Notes: a model not told the origin generated them from the letters alone. Shown: positions 16,281 through 23,882, counted from the stretch's first letter. The stretch is DNA of 25,418 bases from Phocaeicola plebeius (GCF_003437535.1 NZ_QSQT01000041.1:2922-28339); one strand, 5' to 3'. Made by a program: numbers and translations.

Positions 16281-18337
16281 AGGCTGATATTCCCGGTTAT
16301 GTAATAATTATTGGAGTCTTGCGACAACATTTCGTTTTCTTTCATGTATCGGATATAGCTTTTGGCTGTACGTTCTTTTACGTCAAGCATATCCATTATT
16401 AGTTCTGTCAAGTCATTGTAAGATACCTTTTTTCGTGACTTGAATATCTCTTTGGTAATATTGGATAGTTCTGTACGTTTTCGCTTTTCCTTATCTTCGA
16501 TGGATTTTTCTCCGGCATAGACGTGCATGTCCTTTGTTTTGTCCCATGTAAAGAGTAACATGGGAACATCAAGAGGGCTACCATCCCTTACTTTGATAGC
16601 TTTTACAACTGAGTAAGCAGGATTTTCATCTTTCTCAATGGAGAGGATAGCAGCAGCCTTTCTTTGCAGTTCTGAACCAATATGTCCTCTAAGTTTGATT
16701 CCATTGGGTACGAAATGCAGAACACATATTATACATGTTTTGTATATACCTGCAAGTCTGTACAGTTCGTCAACAATGGCTATACTTTCAGTTTCATCAT
16801 TTGCGGAGCGGATTAGGTCTGCTATTCCGTCTATAACGACAAGGTGTATTCCTCCCTGGCGGTGATAATACAGGTCCATGCTGTCCCTTATAATCTGTAG
16901 CCTTTCTTTCCTGGACATGGATGCCAGATAAAATGTGTGATATGTTTCCGGAACAGAATCAATGCCTACTCGTTTTAAAGTCTTTGAAAGGTTCTTGTAG
17001 AGCTGATACTCTGATTGTTCTGTGTCATAATGAAGTATTGCTTTTTGATTATAGTTTGGGCAAATATCCAATCCTAATGTATCAACAGAAGAATCAGTTG
17101 TTTCATCTATCAATGTTCCGGCTATAATGGCTGAAATAAAGTTGCTTTTACCAGTGCCTTCACCTCCGGTTATACAAAACAGATTATCGTATGTTCCTAA
17201 TGGTACATCATTGACTGATACAACAGTTTTAGAAATTTCAGGTGGATTGTTATAGTCCATTTCGCATGATTTGAGTAACATGAGTGTATGAGAATATAGT
17301 TTTTCCAATGAATTTGTGATAAGTTCCCGTAAATCTGATGCACTTTTACCAAGAGCAAAGAAATCCGATATATCTTTTTCCTTTTTACTTCCTGATAATG
17401 GCAGTTCCAGACGTATGACATTATGGTCTGACAAAGCATTGTAATGGCGTAGAGATTCCCTTTTACCTGTCTCATCAGAATCGTATAAAATGATGATGTG
17501 TCTGAATTTCCTTTCAAGCATTTCTATCATGGTTGTTGGAATAGATGCTGTTTCACTGTTGAAGCAGACAGCAAAAAATCCTTTTGAATAGAGTGACATC
17601 ACGTCTTTTTCTCCGCCTGTTATGAAAACAATATCTCCTTTGTTGGGGAGTTGTTCCAGTCCAAAGCAATATACTTCAGGCATTTCACCACCATACAGAA
17701 AGCGCATTTTGTTATTTAATGGTCTATAAAGTTTTACATATCCATTTCCGTTATAGGCAAAAATGGGATCTAAATCTGATGATTCTATTTTGAATGGCTC
17801 ATTATTCCTGTTTATGCTTTCGTATGATTTTACAGATGTTACATGATAAAGCCTTAATGTGGAGAGTTTTATGCCATATTTTTGCCAATATCCAAGTTCG
17901 GTAGATGTGAATTGTTTTGATTCGACTTTGAAAGAACTTGTATTCTTTTCTACTGCTATATTTGGAGAAATATTTTCTTTGGATACTGTTGCCGTTTTTG
18001 CTGTAGTGGTGGTGTATGTTCCTGTTGTACTTGGTGCAAGATTAAGATTCAAGTCTGAGTTTATAAGACTGACTATATTGGAAAAGTCGGATTTGACATT
18101 CCAGCCTTTTATTGTGGCAACGAACCAGAAACAATCGCCGGAATAACTTTCGTCACCAAAGTCCTTCATCTTGAAGGTGCGTGAATGTCTGTCAAAGTAG
18201 ATGTTACATGAGGCATTTTTATCATCATATAACGGATTCTTGAAGTTTTTTCCCGGTCGGAAATCTATCCGAAGATAATATTTGAAAACATCAAGTCCCC
18301 TGTTAGTACGGTCCAGTATTTCTTCCTTGTTTATCAT
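16277..18337 (-). CDS. Toprim primase / RecA-like helicase
   Basis: A 686-residue replication protein. Residues 1-90 resemble a CHC2-type primase N-terminus (NPLYDDKNASCNIYFDR, then FKMKDFGDESYSGDCFWFV), though classical zinc ligands are incomplete. After a Thr-rich linker (about 100-125), a Toprim domain carries FITGGEKDVMSLYSKG (near 239) and IILYDSDETGKRE (near 284). A RecA/DnaB-like ATPase has Walker A GGEGTGKSNF (near 392) and Walker B HLVVIDGIADL (near 500), then LHFVPNGIKLRGHIGSELQRKA. The last 60 residues look like a winged helix (KKVSYNDLTELIMDMLDVKERTAK). It resembles mobile-element bifunctional primase-helicases that replicate the excised circle. It overlaps the upstream HTH gene by 35 bases and the downstream one by 4, so the three are cotranscribed. 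Confidence 0.9.
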   Translation of the reverse strand: MINKEEILDRTNRGLDVFKYYLRIDFRPGKNFKNPLYDDKNASCNIYFDRHSRTFKMKDFGDESYSGDCFWFVATIKGWNVKSDFSNIVSLINSDLNLNLAPSTTGTYTTTTAKTATVSKENISPNIAVEKNTSSFKVESKQFTSTELGYWQKYGIKLSTLRLYHVTSVKSYESINRNNEPFKIESSDLDPIFAYNGNGYVKLYRPLNNKMRFLYGGEMPEVYCFGLEQLPNKGDIVFITGGEKDVMSLYSKGFFAVCFNSETASIPTTMIEMLERKFRHIIILYDSDETGKRESLRHYNALSDHNVIRLELPLSGSKKEKDISDFFALGKSASDLRELITNSLEKLYSHTLMLLKSCEMDYNNPPEISKTVVSVNDVPLGTYDNLFCITGGEGTGKSNFISAIIAGTLIDETTDSSVDTLGLDICPNYNQKAILHYDTEQSEYQLYKNLSKTLKRVGIDSVPETYHTFYLASMSRKERLQIIRDSMDLYYHRQGGIHLVVIDGIADLIRSANDETESIAIVDELYRLAGIYKTCIICVLHFVPNGIKLRGHIGSELQRKAAAILSIEKDENPAYSVVKAIKVRDGSPLDVPMLLFTWDKTKDMHVYAGEKSIEDKEKRKRTELSNITKEIFKSRKKVSYNDLTELIMDMLDVKERTAKSYIRYMKENEMLSQDSNNYYITGNISL

Positions 18338-18710
18338 TTCGTCTGTCTTTGCTCATGTAACTGTTTAGAATTATGTTGTCCTTGAATTCACTAAGCCTTC
18401 TTAAAGCTTCTTCCTTTGGCATTGCCGGCACTTTAATCTGATAACATTTAATTCCCACAAAAAGCGAATTGTAGAAATATCGCACATCGCCAGATTCAGC
18501 ATATCTGTATCTGATTATGCCTTTCTTTCTCCATCTGTATAATGTGGACTCAGATATGGCAAGTGCTTCCATCACATCCTTTGAACTTAATTCTAGGGCA
18601 TCATCTATTTCTTTACTTAGGGTAGTTGAACGCTCAATATAACTCTCAATACGGTTCAGCTGCTCTTTCAGACTTTGAAAGGCTTCACTATCAATGGTAA
18701 TTACTTCCAT
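18303..18710 (-). CDS. Helix-turn-helix protein of the element
   Basis: A 135-residue protein with an N-terminal coiled-coil-like helix (FQSLKEQLNRIESYIER) and an HTH around residues 45-75: LSSKDVMEALAISESTLYRWRKKGIIRYRYAESGDVRYFY. This has the same plan as the 90-residue HTH protein at the far end of the operon (coiled coil, then xSTLYRWRxxG, then a wing ending in xxRYFY), so the two may be distant paralogues. The C-terminal 50 residues are basic and probably unstructured (SKDRRNDKQGRN). It starts 9 bases after the XRE gene ends and overlaps the primase start by 35 bases. Likely functions are DNA binding for excision, replication initiation or regulation; the sequence does not decide. Confidence 0.8.
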   Translation of the reverse strand: MEVITIDSEAFQSLKEQLNRIESYIERSTTLSKEIDDALELSSKDVMEALAISESTLYRWRKKGIIRYRYAESGDVRYFYNSLFVGIKCYQIKVPAMPKEEALRRLSEFKDNIILNSYMSKDRRNDKQGRNTGPY

Positions 18711-18719
18711 ACTTTACTA

Positions 18720-19028
18720 CTATTGGTGACCTAATATTTTAAATGCTTCATAAATTCTATTCAAGTCTTCTTGGGAATCTACATTAAGGGAAATGCTAAG
18801 TGAAATCTTCCTTTGTTTGGATTCACTTGCATCACATGCAAATAGCTCACCAATAGTGATGTCTAAAATATCGCAGTATGCCTGTAATTGCTCTACTCTT
18901 GCTGAACTACAGTCCGTTTCAATTCTGGATACTGTAGATGATGAAACTCCCATATTTTCAGCAACATACTCTTGTGAATAACCCTTTGCATCCCTTAATT
19001 TCCTAAGTTTCTGACTTATCTTTTTCAT
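18720..19028 (-). CDS. XRE-family (Cro/C1-type HTH) regulator
   Basis: A 102-residue repressor-like protein, started at ATG 19028 (MKKISQKLRKLRDAKGYSQ), because the family begins directly at this helix; the frame is open for eight more codons from ATG 19052. Residues 5-60 are a classic Cro/C1 HTH: LRKLRDAKGYSQEYVAENMGVSSSTVSRIETD, then a helix with LDITIGELF. The C-terminal 35 residues form a short beta strand (RKISLSISLNV) and a helix (DLNRIYEAFKIL) probably used for dimerisation. It is the first gene of the leftward HTH-primase-HTH operon, the usual place for a regulator that controls its own operon. Upstream repeats of ATATGCA type (19072-19121) are candidate binding sites. Confidence 0.9.
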   Translation of the reverse strand: MKKISQKLRKLRDAKGYSQEYVAENMGVSSSTVSRIETDCSSARVEQLQAYCDILDITIGELFACDASESKQRKISLSISLNVDSQEDLNRIYEAFKILGHQ

Positions 19029-19052
19029 ATAATGTAAATTTAGGAAGGACAT

Positions 19053-19375
19053 CCAATAGGTTATGTTTCGCTATATGCAAAAAACTGCATCGTTTGCAAC
19101 ATATAATTCATCATATGCATAATGATTTCGTTAATCAATATAATATCCAATGAAGATGTGAGTATAGAAGGATATAAATTAAATTCTGTTCTTGTTTGTT
19201 GCTTAAATATTATTGTTCTCATATTGCTGACTAATTTGTTTTTTGCAAAAGTCGGAATATGTGAATGATAAAAAGTCATGGTTTATACCATCATGGTAAA
19301 AATAAAATAAAGGCTTATTTCTTTTATTTTGGCTTATAAAGTGGAGTAATTCTATGTACAGTAAATACAAATAAA
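19053..19375 (-). promoter_or_regulatory. Intergenic region upstream of the XRE gene
   Basis: Over 300 bases with no credible gene; open frames here are short, AT-driven and overlap one another. I see repeats related to ATATGCA at 19072-19080 and 19112-19121, and a reversed copy TTGCAACATATA at 19094-19105; these are candidate XRE operators. A palindrome TACCAT-C-ATGGTA lies at 19286-19298, overlapping a second one (ATGGT/ACCAT). I find no exact TTTG/TAnnTTTG pair for the XRE operon, so its promoter is unassigned. Confidence 0.4.
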
Positions 19376-19407
19376 AAAATACCATGTTGGTATAAACACG
19401 GTATTTT
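19376..19407 (-). terminator. Intrinsic terminator after rteC
   Basis: On the minus strand AAAATACCGTG and CATGGTATTTT form an 11-bp stem with one G-U pair around a 10-base loop, followed by a T-rich tail (complement of 19373-19379). It lies about 23 bases beyond the rteC stop and should end the leftward PadR-to-RteC transcript. Confidence 0.75.
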
Positions 19408-19429
19408 ATCATATAAAATTTATGAGGCC

Positions 19430-20278
19430 TTATCTTATATCATCCTCATCCATTCTTTTAGAAAGATTTTCTATCAGTTTATTTAAATAGGAGGTACGAT
19501 CTTTACGTTCTTTCATAGCTATATAGGCATCATAGTAACCTCCTAGATCTATATTGAACATCGTGCTAAGATAATTCATGAACTCTTTAATTTCAATATT
19601 TCCGTGGTTTATATCTCCGGAAGAAACTAATGCATAGCCAAGTTCTATTAATGCTGCTTTTTTCCCTGTAAAACGAATAGGTATTTTAGTGCTGATGCTT
19701 TGGTACTGTTTTCCTATATGGTTCTCATTATCGAGTTTTTGTAATTTCTTGTTGAGATATATGCGTAACATCTCATTGGAAAGTATTTTGGCGACTTTAT
19801 AATCATAGCCTGTCGAAAAATTAGGATCTTTGTCAAATAAAGTACTATCTGTACATAAACGAATATCTGTTTTCCCTCGCAAAAAATAATGTTCATCATA
19901 GGTAGTTGAATGAGAACGGTAATATTGGTAAAAGTCCAAATTGCGATTGAAGAAATATGTAAGATTATCTAACTCTTTATTTATGTATAGTTTTATTACT
20001 TCATTGCTACCTGTAGGACATTGGGTTTCAATACGATAAATTTTATGAAAAAACAGTAAGCGGCTTAATAATTCAGGTTTTTGATTTTTGAAAAAGAATA
20101 TTTCTTCTTCCTTAGTGGGGAATGTATAAGTTTGTAGTTTAATTCTTAAATTGGTTAAAATATTTTGTAGCCGATATATCATAGAGAGAGAGGTTTCAAT
20201 AATGTCATATCCAAATAGATCGATTTCATCTATCATTGAGTCTACTTCTGATAATATTTTATTGAAACACTCTTTCAT
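19430..20278 (-). CDS. rteC: RteC-family regulator of conjugative transposon transfer
   Basis: A 282-residue protein of the RteC family. Recognisable parts are the helical N-terminus ending in FPTKEEEIFFFKNQKPELLSRLLFFHKIYRIE, and the signature YDEHYFLRGKTDIRL ... FSTGYDYKVAKILSNEMLRIYL near residues 125-190. A C-terminal helical DNA-binding part follows (ALIELGYALVSSGDIN, IKEFMNYLSTMFNIDL). In CTnDOT, RteC activates the excision operon (including the topoisomerase-like exc gene) and is itself controlled by RteA/RteB in response to tetracycline. No rteA, rteB or tetQ is present here. Instead the gene follows a secreted hydrolase by only 19 bases, suggesting it belongs to the PadR-led transcript. 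Its targets are likely the XRE/primase operon or the DUF3945-topB operon, which is inference. Confidence 0.93.
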   Translation of the reverse strand: MKECFNKILSEVDSMIDEIDLFGYDIIETSLSMIYRLQNILTNLRIKLQTYTFPTKEEEIFFFKNQKPELLSRLLFFHKIYRIETQCPTGSNEVIKLYINKELDNLTYFFNRNLDFYQYYRSHSTTYDEHYFLRGKTDIRLCTDSTLFDKDPNFSTGYDYKVAKILSNEMLRIYLNKKLQKLDNENHIGKQYQSISTKIPIRFTGKKAALIELGYALVSSGDINHGNIEIKEFMNYLSTMFNIDLGGYYDAYIAMKERKDRTSYLNKLIENLSKRMDEDDIR

Positions 20279-20297
20279 TATTTTACTTAAGTATAAA

Positions 20298-21542
20298 TTA
20301 TAATTTATTTATCCAATCGACAATGTCTTGAAGAACCTCTTCTGAACAAGTTTCTTCAATGTTATAGTAATCAAGAGAATTGTTTATTTGACAATGCTGA
20401 AACAAGTGATTCAAGCCTATATATTCTTTAAACACATTCTTTTTGTTTTTTTTGATTAGTTCCTTTTTTATAGCATTAAGGTTACTTGTTGATATTACTT
20501 GCATATCATTACTACCATTAATTGCCATTACAGGAATTTTTATTTGTGAAATAGTAGAAGTTGGATCATAATCTATAAAATAGTTTAGCCAACTATCTTT
20601 AGGATTCATACTTACTTCAGCTCTTACAGATTCTACAGTTCGATTAGCTGGTTGACCATAAAGCTTTAATGCGGCATTTTGTTGTTCAGCTAACAGTGTA
20701 TCACCTTTTATTCCGGGACCTGCCATACTTATGATAAAATCGACTTTACTTTCAGCTCCTAACATAAAAGCTATTAAACCACCTTCACTGTGTCCTAATA
20801 CTCCTATTTTGCCAAATTTGCCACAATCTTTTAACCATTGTAATCCACTATCTGCATCATCTGCATAATCTTGTGAAGTACATCCACTGCGCTCTCCAGT
20901 TGATTTACTTACACCTCTGTCATCATAACGTAATGAAGCTATTCCATTTTTTGCTAAATAGTCGGCAATAACCAAGAATGGCTTATGTTTAAAGATTTCT
21001 TCATTACGGTCTTGTGGACCACTTCCGGTTATCATTAAAACAACAGGTATTCGTTTTTCTTTAGAATATTCTTTTGGATAAGTCAAAGTACCCGAAAAAA
21101 CGGCATTTGCATTTTTATTGGTGAAGCAGATCTCTTGTGTTTGATAATCAAAAGGTGGGAATGGTTCTTGCGGGCGATTTGGTTTGTCAATCTCTCCCTG
21201 CTCCAAGTCCATAGGAATGGAAACCCCATTCTGTTTGAATAAGCCTTTGATTTTATCTTGTACCAGTTTGCCATTATATGACATTCCAATCGCAGGTAAA
21301 TGTAAACTTATAGAATCTTGGGTAAGTAGTGAAAGATTGATGGGCATATCTGTAACACTTTGTTGTGGTATATCCATTTTTCCAGAAGGCTTTCCATTTT
21401 CGTCTTTATACAAATGAAAAATAAGGCCTAATTTTTGTCCATTAAAATTTAGATTACCATGCCAAATCCCATCAATTTCTTGTGCATAAGATATTGTCGA
21501 ATATATCCAAACGGCAAGTATCAATAATAAGTTTTTTTTCAT
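20298..21542 (-). CDS. Exported alpha/beta hydrolase
   Basis: A 414-residue protein when started at ATG 21542, which gives a clean signal peptide (MKKNLLLILAVWIYSTISYAQ) and a 4-base ATGA overlap with the upstream gene; the frame is open 30 codons further. After about 120 residues of a beta-rich N-terminal domain (DGIWHGNLNFNGQKLGLIFHL) comes the hydrolase domain, with oxyanion-region ITGSGPQDRNE, RYDDRGVSKSTG, nucleophile motif GHSEGG (Ser about 255) and a probable catalytic His in GLNHLFQH. It matches Bacteroidetes periplasmic alpha/beta hydrolases of the S9/dienelactone-like group, which cleave esters or peptides; the substrate is unknown. It sits third in a PadR-HAAS-hydrolase cluster and is followed by rteC after 19 bases. 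Confidence 0.9.
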   Translation of the reverse strand: MKKNLLLILAVWIYSTISYAQEIDGIWHGNLNFNGQKLGLIFHLYKDENGKPSGKMDIPQQSVTDMPINLSLLTQDSISLHLPAIGMSYNGKLVQDKIKGLFKQNGVSIPMDLEQGEIDKPNRPQEPFPPFDYQTQEICFTNKNANAVFSGTLTYPKEYSKEKRIPVVLMITGSGPQDRNEEIFKHKPFLVIADYLAKNGIASLRYDDRGVSKSTGERSGCTSQDYADDADSGLQWLKDCGKFGKIGVLGHSEGGLIAFMLGAESKVDFIISMAGPGIKGDTLLAEQQNAALKLYGQPANRTVESVRAEVSMNPKDSWLNYFIDYDPTSTISQIKIPVMAINGSNDMQVISTSNLNAIKKELIKKNKKNVFKEYIGLNHLFQHCQINNSLDYYNIEETCSEEVLQDIVDWINKL

Positions 21543-22117
21543 AATTGTTTCTTTAAAATATTTCTTTTTATAAGTATTGTTCCTGTTAAATACAGAATAC
21601 TTGAAAAAATGAGGCTTATAGGAATAAACCAATAACCAAGAATATCATTCATTGATGAGTCCATCTCAGAAGTATATCCGATAAAGAACTGTTCATAGTT
21701 ATAGAAAAATCCAATGCTATTAGGCATAAAAATTTTAAGTATTGATAATATGAGAAAGATTATACTGAATAAGTATAAAATCCCAGAAATCAGATATTTT
21801 CCAGTACGAACTATGCAAAGAGTTGCGTATTTGATAATTTTAAGAGGATTTCCTTTTATCAGATTTTTTTTCAATCGAGCTTCTGATATATATAATTGAG
21901 CTATTTTTGTTGGGTTGCCCAATTGGCTTAAAACCTTGCCTAAACGTTCTTCTTCTGATAATTTTTTGTCTTGCAGCATACACATGCTTTCATATATATG
22001 TGAAGCTAATTCATTTAATATATCGTCTTTGGTCTCATTATCCAATATATTAAGGTTATGCTTTAGTTCATGCATATAACCTAAATATTGCTTGCTGTTT
22101 TGATAGTCTGTATTCAT
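21539..22117 (-). CDS. HAAS-domain (DUF1700-like) membrane protein
   Basis: A 192-residue protein. The N-terminal 80 residues form a helical HAAS-type domain (YMHELKHNL, TKDDILNELASHIYESM, LSEEERLGKVLSQLGNPTKIAQLYISE), which in many bacteria is linked to PadR regulators. Two hydrophobic stretches follow (about 105-130 and 165-188), predicting two membrane helices. Together with the adjacent PadR gene this is a common one-component sensing arrangement, in which the HAAS protein is thought to affect PadR activity or act as its output; the exact mechanism is not established. Its stop overlaps the start of the hydrolase gene and its start is 7 bases after the PadR gene ends. Confidence 0.85.
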   Translation of the reverse strand: MNTDYQNSKQYLGYMHELKHNLNILDNETKDDILNELASHIYESMCMLQDKKLSEEERLGKVLSQLGNPTKIAQLYISEARLKKNLIKGNPLKIIKYATLCIVRTGKYLISGILYLFSIIFLILSILKIFMPNSIGFFYNYEQFFIGYTSEMDSSMNDILGYWFIPISLIFSSILYLTGTILIKRNILKKQL

Positions 22118-22124
22118 TTGTATT

Positions 22125-22448
22125 CTAAATTAATTGTCCTATACGCTTTGTAATATTTAGATAATAGTCTGTAAGATTAACTATATATTTTCTACCAATC
22201 TCTGTTATTTTGTAATATTTTCTTGGCATACCACTATCTTTCTGTACCCAGTATGGCTCAATTAATTCATCTTTACATAATCTCATTAAGATTGGATAAA
22301 TAGTTCCATCTGCAACCTCAAATCCAAGAGTTTTCTCTATTTCTGAAGAAATTTGGTACCCATAACTATCTTGTTTACTTATAATTAGAAGTACAACAAG
22401 CGGAAGTATTCCTTTCTTCATCTGTGTTATTAAGTTATCTTGTAGCAT
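22125..22448 (-). CDS. PadR-family transcriptional regulator
   Basis: A 107-residue winged-helix repressor of the short PadR type. Visible hallmarks are the N-terminal helix with MKKGILPLVVLLIIS, the recognition part SYGYQISSEIEK, and the wing region DGTIYPILMRLCKDELIEPYW ... GMPRKYYKITEIGRKY. A C-terminal helix (LTDYYLNITKRI) serves for dimerisation. PadR proteins usually repress their own operon and release it on ligand binding. A consensus promoter and a palindrome lie directly upstream (22461-22521), consistent with autoregulation of PadR-HAAS-hydrolase and possibly rteC. Confidence 0.95.
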   Translation of the reverse strand: MLQDNLITQMKKGILPLVVLLIISKQDSYGYQISSEIEKTLGFEVADGTIYPILMRLCKDELIEPYWVQKDSGMPRKYYKITEIGRKYIVNLTDYYLNITKRIGQLI

Positions 22449-22460
22449 AATTATTTATAA

Positions 22461-22481
22461 ATACATTGTATTACTATGTAT
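22461..22481 (-). promoter_or_regulatory. Candidate PadR operator
   Basis: ATACAT (22461-22466) and ATGTAT (22476-22481) form an inverted repeat with a 9-base spacer, similar to the ATGT-N8-ACAT pattern known for PadR sites. It lies just downstream of the -7 box and covers the likely transcription start and leader. Confidence 0.55.
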
Positions 22482-22489
22482 ATCGTACG

Positions 22490-22521
22490 CAAATATATGT
22501 TGTTCTTATGGGATTCCCAAA
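22490..22521 (-). promoter_or_regulatory. Promoter of the PadR operon
   Basis: On the minus strand TTTG (22521-22518), a 20-base spacer and TATATTTG (22497-22490) match the Bacteroides consensus exactly. The start would be near 22483, inside the candidate PadR operator. Confidence 0.8.
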
Positions 22522-22610
22522 TAAATATTAATGTTTTTAATGAGAGACTATTAGAAATTCATAAAACTATAGCTGTAATACTTTGTCTATTAATTTTTAC
22601 TTTTAAAATA

Positions 22611-23123
22611 TTAATCGTAAGTTTGATAAGTAGAACAAATTATATTGCTATTTAAAATGTTACTTGTAATAAGTTTTAAATCGCAATTTGGTATATCATG
22701 AAAAAGTTTTATGCCTTTTCCTAATAATTTAGGAACTGTATAGATTGTTATGTAATTTATTAGCTTAGCTTTTATTAAAGTAGTTATTAAATTGCCGCCA
22801 CCAACTACTAATAGATTTGTTTTATGTCTTAATTTATAAATTTCTTCCAATTGTTTGTTTACTAAGAACTTTACTCTACAATTAGGCGTAATATTGGTAT
22901 TATGATGTGAAACTACAAAGGTTTGTTTATTTGTATATGGCCACCCTCCCCAGTGATCAAATATATAGTGGTAGGTGTTAGCTCCCATAAGTAGTGAATC
23001 AGCTATGGCGTACTGTTCATTAAGAATTGATTTAATTTCATTGGGAAGCCATTCTAATTCATTGTCTGAAGTAGCAATAAATCCATCAAGAGATACGGCA
23101 ATGTGTGCTTTAATCTGTTTCAT
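22611..23123 (-). CDS. Dihydrofolate reductase-family (RibD C-terminal-like) protein
   Basis: A 170-residue protein started at ATG 23123 (MKQIKAHIAVSLDGFIA); nine earlier codons are open but unlike the family. Features are the first strand with SLDGFIA, then EWLP, LLMGANTYHYI, WPYTNKQTFVVS, LLVVGGGNLITTLI (NADPH-binding GGG) and a C-terminal ITIYTVPKLLGKGIKLF. This is the RibD_C/DHFR-like fold of NADPH-dependent reductases found widely as dihydrofolate reductase family proteins; most have unknown substrates and are not known to confer trimethoprim resistance. The gene lies behind a long structured leader (23160-23410) and ends 90 bases before the PadR promoter, so it is probably its own transcription unit. 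Confidence 0.9.
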   Translation of the reverse strand: MKQIKAHIAVSLDGFIATSDNELEWLPNEIKSILNEQYAIADSLLMGANTYHYIFDHWGGWPYTNKQTFVVSHHNTNITPNCRVKFLVNKQLEEIYKLRHKTNLLVVGGGNLITTLIKAKLINYITIYTVPKLLGKGIKLFHDIPNCDLKLITSNILNSNIICSTYQTYD

Positions 23124-23175
23124 GTTACTTGTAATTAAACAGTTAAACAATATGTTTTACTGTTCACCAGTATCC

Positions 23176-23253
23176 AAAAAAGAAGCGTGGCTCTTACACT
23201 GCTTCAATGCGAGGTACTGGCATACCTAAACGAGGAACAGGCAAGACCACGCT
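23176..23253 (-). terminator. Terminator-like stem in the leader of the DHFR-family gene
   Basis: On the minus strand AGCGTGG (23253-23247) pairs with CCACGCT (23190-23184), followed by TC and six T residues (23181-23176). The 56-base loop holds GGTA/TACC. A GC-rich stem directly followed by a T run, about 50 bases before the start codon, resembles an attenuator. Confidence 0.5.
23194..23223 (-). CDS. Possible 9-codon leader peptide (MPVPRIEAV)
   Basis: A mini-ORF from ATG 23223 to TAA 23196-23194 lying inside the loop of the terminator-like stem. It starts 2 bases after the stop codon of the 30-codon ORF upstream, as expected for coupled leader peptides. Whether it is translated cannot be seen. 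Confidence 0.3.
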   Translation of the reverse strand: MPVPRIEAV

Positions 23254-23320
23254 ATGACAAGGCATAGCATATCCTGCGCTGAATATCCCCTCGTTTTGAA
23301 AAGTGCCAGTTTTCGCATTG
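23205..23320 (-). repeat. Long imperfect inverted repeat (three paired blocks)
   Basis: CAATGCGA (23205-23212), ACTGGCA (23216-23222) and AAACGAGG (23228-23235) are complementary in order to TCGCATTG (23313-23320), TGCCAGT (23304-23310) and CCTCGTTT (23289-23296). This gives 23 bp in three blocks. The centre holds GCTATG/CATAGC (23251-23256/23263-23268). Pairing here conflicts topologically with the terminator-like stem, suggesting alternative structures in RNA. Confidence 0.75.
23226..23318 (-). CDS. Possible 30-codon leader ORF
   Basis: ATG 23318 to TAG 23228-23226 encodes a short peptide beginning MRKLALFKTRGYSAQ and ending in a hydrophobic VIAWSCLFLV stretch. It spans almost all of the long inverted repeat and the 5' arm of the terminator-like stem, so ribosome position on it would decide which structure forms. 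It could be a leader peptide or chance; I recognise no homologue. Confidence 0.35.
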   Translation of the reverse strand: MRKLALFKTRGYSAQDMLCLVIAWSCLFLV

Positions 23321-23322
23321 GG

Positions 23323-23418
23323 ACGTTCGGCGAACGTATATGTTATATATAAAGACGACTTTAATGTAAATTTATCATTAAAGCGCCGTTATTCTCTTAT
23401 GTAAGTTTCGCAAAGTTA
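23323..23418 (-). promoter_or_regulatory. Promoter-proximal leader with two hairpins
   Basis: TAACTTTG on the minus strand (23418-23411) matches the -7 consensus; no TTTG lies at the expected distance upstream. The transcript would start near 23404. It would first form CTTTAATG/CATTAAAG (23383-23376/23366-23359, 9-base loop), then ACGTTC/GAACGT (23337-23332/23328-23323, 3-base loop), before the long inverted repeat. Confidence 0.45.
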
Positions 23419-23822
23419 ACAAAATACAATAATATATGCTACTTTGAAGTAAGGAATCTATTATTAATGGTTTGTATTTTGTGTAAATAAGACATTTTAA
23501 GATGTTTATTTTAAGTATTTCTTTTGTGAACTAACATATTAAACGATAGTGATTTTATTTTTTTGGTAAGATATCTATTTATAGTAGATTATTAATTAGT
23601 TTTTATCTTATGTGGTGAAGTTTATTTTTGATTTAAAAAAAATCTATTGTGCATTATTATAGTTTGTTACGATACTATACACTGTAGGTGGTGAAAATAG
23701 CATATTGGGGTATATACTATTCAGAATTTATTAATTTTGAAGATACTAAAATGAAAGATATATAGGAATAATTGATGAAAAATGTAGCAAAATAATATGG
23801 ATGAAAGAATTTTTTATATCAC
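23419..23822. other. AT-rich intergenic region
   Basis: About 400 bases between divergent units with no supported gene. It is strongly AT-rich with many stops in all frames; the only longer open frame (minus strand, 23746-23940) overlaps the next gene's start and looks like chance. I see no tRNA, repeat array or element end. Confidence 0.6.
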
Positions 23823-23855
23823 TTTGGGAACTAATTTTTAGAATTATTATATTTG
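23823..23855 (+). promoter_or_regulatory. Promoter of the DUF2441-like gene
   Basis: TTTG (23823-23826), a 21-base spacer and TATATTTG (23848-23855) fit the Bacteroides consensus. The start would be near 23862, about 20 bases before ATG 23883. Confidence 0.8.
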
Positions 23856-23882
23856 GATTAAATTTTAATTCATAGAGAACAA

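Noticed and set aside
19061..19412. Two overlapping minus-strand ORFs of about 70 codons
   Set aside because: They are AT-rich and overlap each other and the terminator and operator-like palindromes. They encode no recognisable domain.
22975..23229. An 84-codon plus-strand ORF
   Set aside because: It is antisense to the DHFR-family gene and its leader and has no promoter; its frame is explained by the overlapping real gene.
23167..23256. Plus-strand reading PKKKRGSYTASMRG...GKTTL ending in TGA, as a relic C-terminus
   Set aside because: It looks protein-like, but it is short and preceded by no open coding frame. The same bases are better explained by the strong inverted repeats and the minus-strand leader.
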